From contig NZ_AUCF01000043.1 in NCBI RefSeq assembly GCF_000429625.1, forward strand, positions 1 to 33,858: DNA of 33,858 nucleotides, read 5' to 3'. The translations under genes and the position numbers were made by a program. Position 1 is the first letter of the stretch; every line of letters begins with the position of its first letter. The DNA comes from Azospirillum halopraeferens DSM 3675. Its GTDB lineage: Bacteria > Pseudomonadota > Alphaproteobacteria > Azospirillales > Azospirillaceae. Positions 31,256 through 33,858 of this stretch are shown piece by piece. The notes under the pieces are model-generated. The model saw nothing but the letters and a program-made list of their open reading frames with translations. It did not search any database and had not been told where the DNA came from.

Positions 31256-31269
31256 TAGGGTGAACCCTA
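31256..31269 (-). promoter_or_regulatory. Palindrome TAGGGTTCACCCTA before the membrane receptor gene
   Basis: A perfect dyad (TAGGGT-TC-ACCCTA on the minus strand), 56 bases before the receptor ATG at 31200. Its first three bases are the TAG stop of the FixJ-type regulator. It matches the site at 21443-21456 in both arms and spacer length. Confidence 0.68.
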
Positions 31270-31917
31270 TACGTCGCCCCGGGCCCGCCGCTTCTGGCCG
31301 GGCCCGACGGATGCCGAGCGTCCGGCGGTGTCCCACAGGCGCGTCAAATGGATGAGCGACAGGGCGCCGGTTTTTTCCATGATGCGGGCGCGGTGGGCTT
31401 CGACGGTCTTCACGCTGATGCAAAGGATATCGCTGATGGCCCTGTTGGTTTTCCCTTCGATCACCACGCCCAGGACTTCAATTTCGCGCTCGGAAAGGCT
31501 GGACAACTTCTCTGCCGCCGCCTGGCGCCGTTCACGTTCGGCAGCCCGGAGGCGCCCGATGGCCAGACACGTGTCGACTTTCTCGGCAAGGTCCCTGGTG
31601 GCAAACGGTTTGGCCAGAAAATCGACAGCCCCCGCCTTCATGGCCCGGACGGCCAGTTCGATCGTCGCCTGGCCGGTAATGACCAGCACCGGGGCGATCT
31701 GGCCGCGTTCCGACAGGGTTTCGAGCAACGCGATGCCACTCATGTCCGGCAGGTACATGTCTGCCACCACGCAGTCCCGCGGCCCCACCTCGGCCTCGAG
31801 GAACTGCTCGCCCGATTCATAGGAGCGGCACCGATGCCCTGCGGCGGCCAGGGCCTTGTGGAGCGCCGCGCGGACCGGCGCTTCATCGTCAATGATGTGA
31901 ATGATTGCTTGGCCCAT
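31267..31917 (-). CDS. FixJ/NarL-family response regulator with LuxR-type HTH
   Basis: 216 residues. The receiver (1-~120) has I-H-I-I-D-D-E, the phospho-Asp in V-V-A-D-M-Y-L-P-D-M-S-G, and the switch in V-I-T-G-Q-A-T-I, with A-V-D-F-L-A-K-P-F. The C-terminal LuxR-type helix-turn-helix (~145-205) has L-S-E-R-E-I-E-V-L, K-T-N-R-A-I-S-D-I-L and S-V-K-T-V-E-A-H-R-A-R-I-M-E-K. This is the FixJ subgroup. The true start is the ATG at 31917 (M-G-Q-A-I-I-H); the frame is open further upstream. It is the first gene of the cluster and the only DNA-binding protein in it, so it is the obvious candidate regulator of the palindromes before the receptor genes. LOV kinase or hybrid kinase may phosphorylate it; nothing shows which. 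Confidence 0.95.
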   Translation of the reverse strand: MGQAIIHIIDDEAPVRAALHKALAAAGHRCRSYESGEQFLEAEVGPRDCVVADMYLPDMSGIALLETLSERGQIAPVLVITGQATIELAVRAMKAGAVDFLAKPFATRDLAEKVDTCLAIGRLRAAERERRQAAAEKLSSLSEREIEVLGVVIEGKTNRAISDILCISVKTVEAHRARIMEKTGALSLIHLTRLWDTAGRSASVGPGQKRRARGDV

Positions 31918-32010
31918 AACCTCGAACACCGGTTTGCACAGCATCGGCAGGGCGCATTTCGCGGCGCACCACCTTTGTGTATAGGCTAATCGACTTAACA
32001 ACAGCTTAAG

Positions 32011-32024
32011 GTGACCTGGATCAA
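32011..32024. promoter_or_regulatory. FNR/FixK-like site GTGA-N6-TCAA upstream of the cluster
   Basis: GTGACCTGGATCAA matches seven of the eight conserved bases of the TTGA-N6-TCAA box bound by FNR/FixK/FnrL regulators. It lies 94 bases before the first gene of the minus-strand cluster, a suitable place for an activator. On the minus strand it reads TTGATCCAGGTCAC. A single short site can arise by chance. Confidence 0.4.
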
Positions 32025-32326
32025 GCGCAATGTTCGTGGCGAAAAAAACCGTTTCGTATGCATGTCATCGAGTCCGTGATTCCGTTGCGCTGAAAGCGCT
32101 TACGCTTGTGCCGAGCCGGGATTTGTTCCGGTAGCGGCGACTGCGGGGCTGGATCTTGGAAAATCCCGACAAGCATTCTGCATTTTTTGGTTTTCAGTCG
32201 AAGCTATTGGCCTTGGACTCGGTCGCGATCAAAGGCAATTAAGTTTATTGTGATATTCAATCGACAAACACCACCGAGGTCGGGCGGAACAGGAACGTGG
32301 TTTGGCCGCCAGTCGGCAGATGCTGG

Positions 32327-32600
32327 TCAGTTTGGAATCGGAGGCTTTTGCAGGACGCCGTCAGACGCGGTGCGGGCACCCGACGCCGCCTCCCGGAGGT
32401 CGCCTGCCGGCCGATCTCCTCGGTGGCGTGGGCGGTCCGGCCGGCCAGGACTCTCCACCTCCGGCGCTGCCACGGCGAAGCCTTTGCCGGCCACGCCGGC
32501 ACGCGCCGCCACGATGGCCGCGTTCAACGCCAGCAGGTTCGTCCGGTGGGTGAAGCGGTTGATCCGGCCGGCCGGCCGGCTCCGCCATCAGGCGCGCCTT
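32327..32600 (-). pseudogene. Decayed chemoreceptor signalling-domain fragment
   Basis: On the minus strand T-N-L-L-A-L-N-A-A-I-V-A-A-R-A-G and G-K-G-F-A-V-A-A-P-E-V (about 32450-32550) are clearly a receptor hairpin tip. The core Glu of the usual I-E-A-A-R is replaced by Val. The continuation L-A-G-R-T-A-H-A-T-E-E-I-G-R-Q is in another frame, so at least one frameshift is present. No start codon, sensor domain or full-length helices remain. It is a scar of a third receptor that once stood upstream of the cluster. Confidence 0.75.
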
Positions 32601-32820
32601 CTCGCGTCGATTCCCGCCGGCGTATGGCCCACCTGGCGATGGGGATCCCACCGACGGGCGCAAGGGCATCGATGGGCCGGCGATGCTCGCCCGACAGACC
32701 CGTCAAGCGGTATCCGCTTTCCGGCGACCTGTTCGCTTTCCGTTACCGCCGCAGGCATCCGGTGAGTGTGCTGTACGGGGACGGCCAGGGCTTCGGCCTG
32801 TTTGCCTCGCGCCCGGGCAT

Positions 32821-33262
32821 CTACCCGATCCTTCGCAGTTCCCCGGCGTAGCGGACGAGTGCGGCAAACCGGTAAAGACCGTGTACGAACTTGCCATAGG
32901 GCATGGTGACGAACAAGGCGAAGACGACGCCCAGATGCAGGGCCAGAAGCACACCCATGGCCGGCGTCGTCCGCAGGACCAGCAGCGCCATGCCGGTGGC
33001 CGCCGTGAGGAACAGCATGGCCAGGAAGGCGGCGTCCATGCTGAAGCGTGCGTCGTCGCGCAATTCCGGGCGCCGTCGCCACTTGGCAGCCAGCAGGCCG
33101 GCCGTGCCGACCATCAGGCCGATGCCGCCGGCACTTCCCGGCAGCACGGGCACGTCATACCAGGGATAGGGCGCCTCGCGACCCGGCAGGTAATGGTAGG
33201 GTCGCCACCGACGCCGCGGCGAAGCAAAGGACGAACCCGTAGGAGACCGTCGCAAACCTGGA
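32821..33262 (-). pseudogene. tcuB: TcuB-like 3' fragment, frameshifted
   Basis: The frame ending at TAG 32821-32823 encodes a C-terminal membrane half with Y-H-Y-L-P-G-R-E-A-P-Y-P-W, S-A-G-G-I-G-L, three hydrophobic stretches and M-P-Y-G-K-F-V-H-G-L-Y-R, the conserved end of TcuB/CitB tricarballylate-utilisation proteins. Before it, in another frame, F-A-T-V-S-Y-G-F-V-L-C-F-A-A-A-S-V-A-T-L continues the same family sequence, so a frameshift lies near 33200. The N-terminal iron-sulfur part is missing. In intact systems TcuB reoxidises the FAD of TcuA. The remnant is unlikely to function. Confidence 0.7.
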
Positions 33263-33493
33263 GGGTCTTCACGCCGCAGGGCGGAAGGGGCGGCGGGCGT
33301 ATGGCTCGGCGGTGTGATCCGAGGCGAAGGTCCCGTTCATCACCGCGGTGCGGACCTTCAGAGCTTGTTCGTGGCAGGGGCGTCCCGGCTCGCGGCGGTC
33401 GGGATGCTACTTTAAGGAGAACAGGGGTGTTGCGGCGGGCGGACGGGCTGGTAGAGCTATGGCCATCGTCAACAGCGCCCGGGCCAGCATTCT

Positions 33494-33858
33494 ATGGGCA
33501 CCGCCGTTCGTCCCGCAAGCACCACTCCGGCATCCCGGGACGCGTTTTCGGACGTTGACTCCTTCGTCGACGAGGTGCTGGTCGAGTTGACGGCCATGGC
33601 GGCGAAGAGCACGCGGCCGACCCGGTCCGGACCGAAGCCGGCGCTGACCGGGGCCGCCCTGCGCAAGGCGATCATGGCCGTGTGGTGCGTGTGCTTCCGC
33701 GGCATGCAATGGCGCGCCATCGGCCAGCTCTCGGGCATTTCCTTCGGCACGCTGTATACGCTGTTCGCCCGCTGGGCCCGGCTCGGGCTCTGGCGCCGCT
33801 TGCTCGACCGACTGCGCCGGACGTGGCGCTTGGCCTGCGGCGACACGGCGGAGCCGAG
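33494..33858 (+). CDS. IS5-like transposase, 5' end only
   Basis: The frame opens at the ATG 33494 (an in-frame stop lies upstream at 33452-33454) and stays open to the window end, 121 codons. Residues ~45-105 look like the N-terminal domain of IS5-family transposases: A-L-R-K-A-I-M-A-V-W, M-Q-W-R-A-I-G-Q-L-S-G-I-S-F-G-T-L-Y, and F-A-R-W-A-R-L-G-L-W-R-R-L-L. The catalytic part is outside. AGGAG at 33415-33419 and GGGGTGTTGC at 33424-33433 may mark the left end of the element, but the partner end is not visible. It is not obviously the same element as the transposase tail at the left edge. Confidence 0.6.
   Translation, partial: MGTAVRPASTTPASRDAFSDVDSFVDEVLVELTAMAAKSTRPTRSGPKPALTGAALRKAIMAVWCVCFRGMQWRAIGQLSGISFGTLYTLFARWARLGLWRRLLDRLRRTWRLACGDTAEP

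Noticed and set aside
32600..32820. A gene between the receptor fossil and the tcuB remnant
   Set aside because: All frames are Arg/Pro/Gly-rich, with no motif and no good start; it looks like decayed sequence.
1..33858. CRISPR arrays, tRNA and rRNA genes
   Set aside because: No regularly spaced direct repeats and no cloverleaf or rRNA-like conserved sequence was found on reading through both strands.

Overview
The window is GC-rich DNA (visibly well above 60 percent G+C) with the codon bias, tightly overlapping genes and family content of an alphaproteobacterium. An Azospirillum-like member of the Rhodospirillales is my best guess, but it rests on family resemblance only. There are no rRNA or tRNA genes, no CRISPR array, and decayed mobile elements at both ends and in the middle. 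This suggests a plasmid, chromid or accessory chromosomal region rather than the core chromosome.

Left part (1-12000): a mosaic of metabolic and regulatory genes among IS remnants. In order these are the 3' end of an IS5-like transposase, a LysR regulator divergent from an Old Yellow Enzyme reductase, a possible IS5 tail, a second LysR regulator followed by a small exported two-repeat protein, and a haloperoxidase-type alpha/beta hydrolase whose Tat leader is put out of frame by one base. Next come a two-subunit molybdenum hydroxylase (IorAB type), an OhrR/MarR peroxide sensor divergent from an exported alpha/beta hydrolase with two palindromic operators between them, a frameshifted tyrosine recombinase and two IS66 transposase tails.

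Central and right part (31917 down to 11945): 21 genes, all on the minus strand, with gaps mostly under 90 bases and many start/stop overlaps. In transcription order they are a FixJ-type response regulator; a two-TM chemoreceptor without a periplasmic domain; a CheY; a small CheZ-like protein; a PAS-LOV histidine kinase; a receiver; RsbR, RsbS and RsbT (a stressosome core); an ATPase-PP2C fusion; a receiver; a CheC-type phosphatase; a PAS-PAS hybrid histidine kinase; a soluble receptor with two signalling hairpins; a protein with three CheW domains; CheB; a HEAT-repeat protein; CheR; CheY; an unusual long CheA; and a tiny STAS-like protein. The last five are chained by 4-base ATGA overlaps.

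Taken together this looks like one integrated signalling island. It appears to join blue-light sensing (LOV kinase), a partner-switching stressosome and a cytoplasmic chemosensory array built from multi-module parts. No flagellar gene, diguanylate cyclase or sigma factor lies in the window, so the final output is unknown. Both receptor genes are preceded by the same palindrome, TAGGGTTYACCCTA, whose first three bases are the stop codon of the gene upstream. That is a strong candidate for a shared operator.

Right edge (31918-33858): the promoter region of the island with an FNR/FixK-like site, a decayed chemoreceptor fragment, a frameshifted 3' fragment of a TcuB-like gene, and the 5' end of another IS5-like transposase running off the window.
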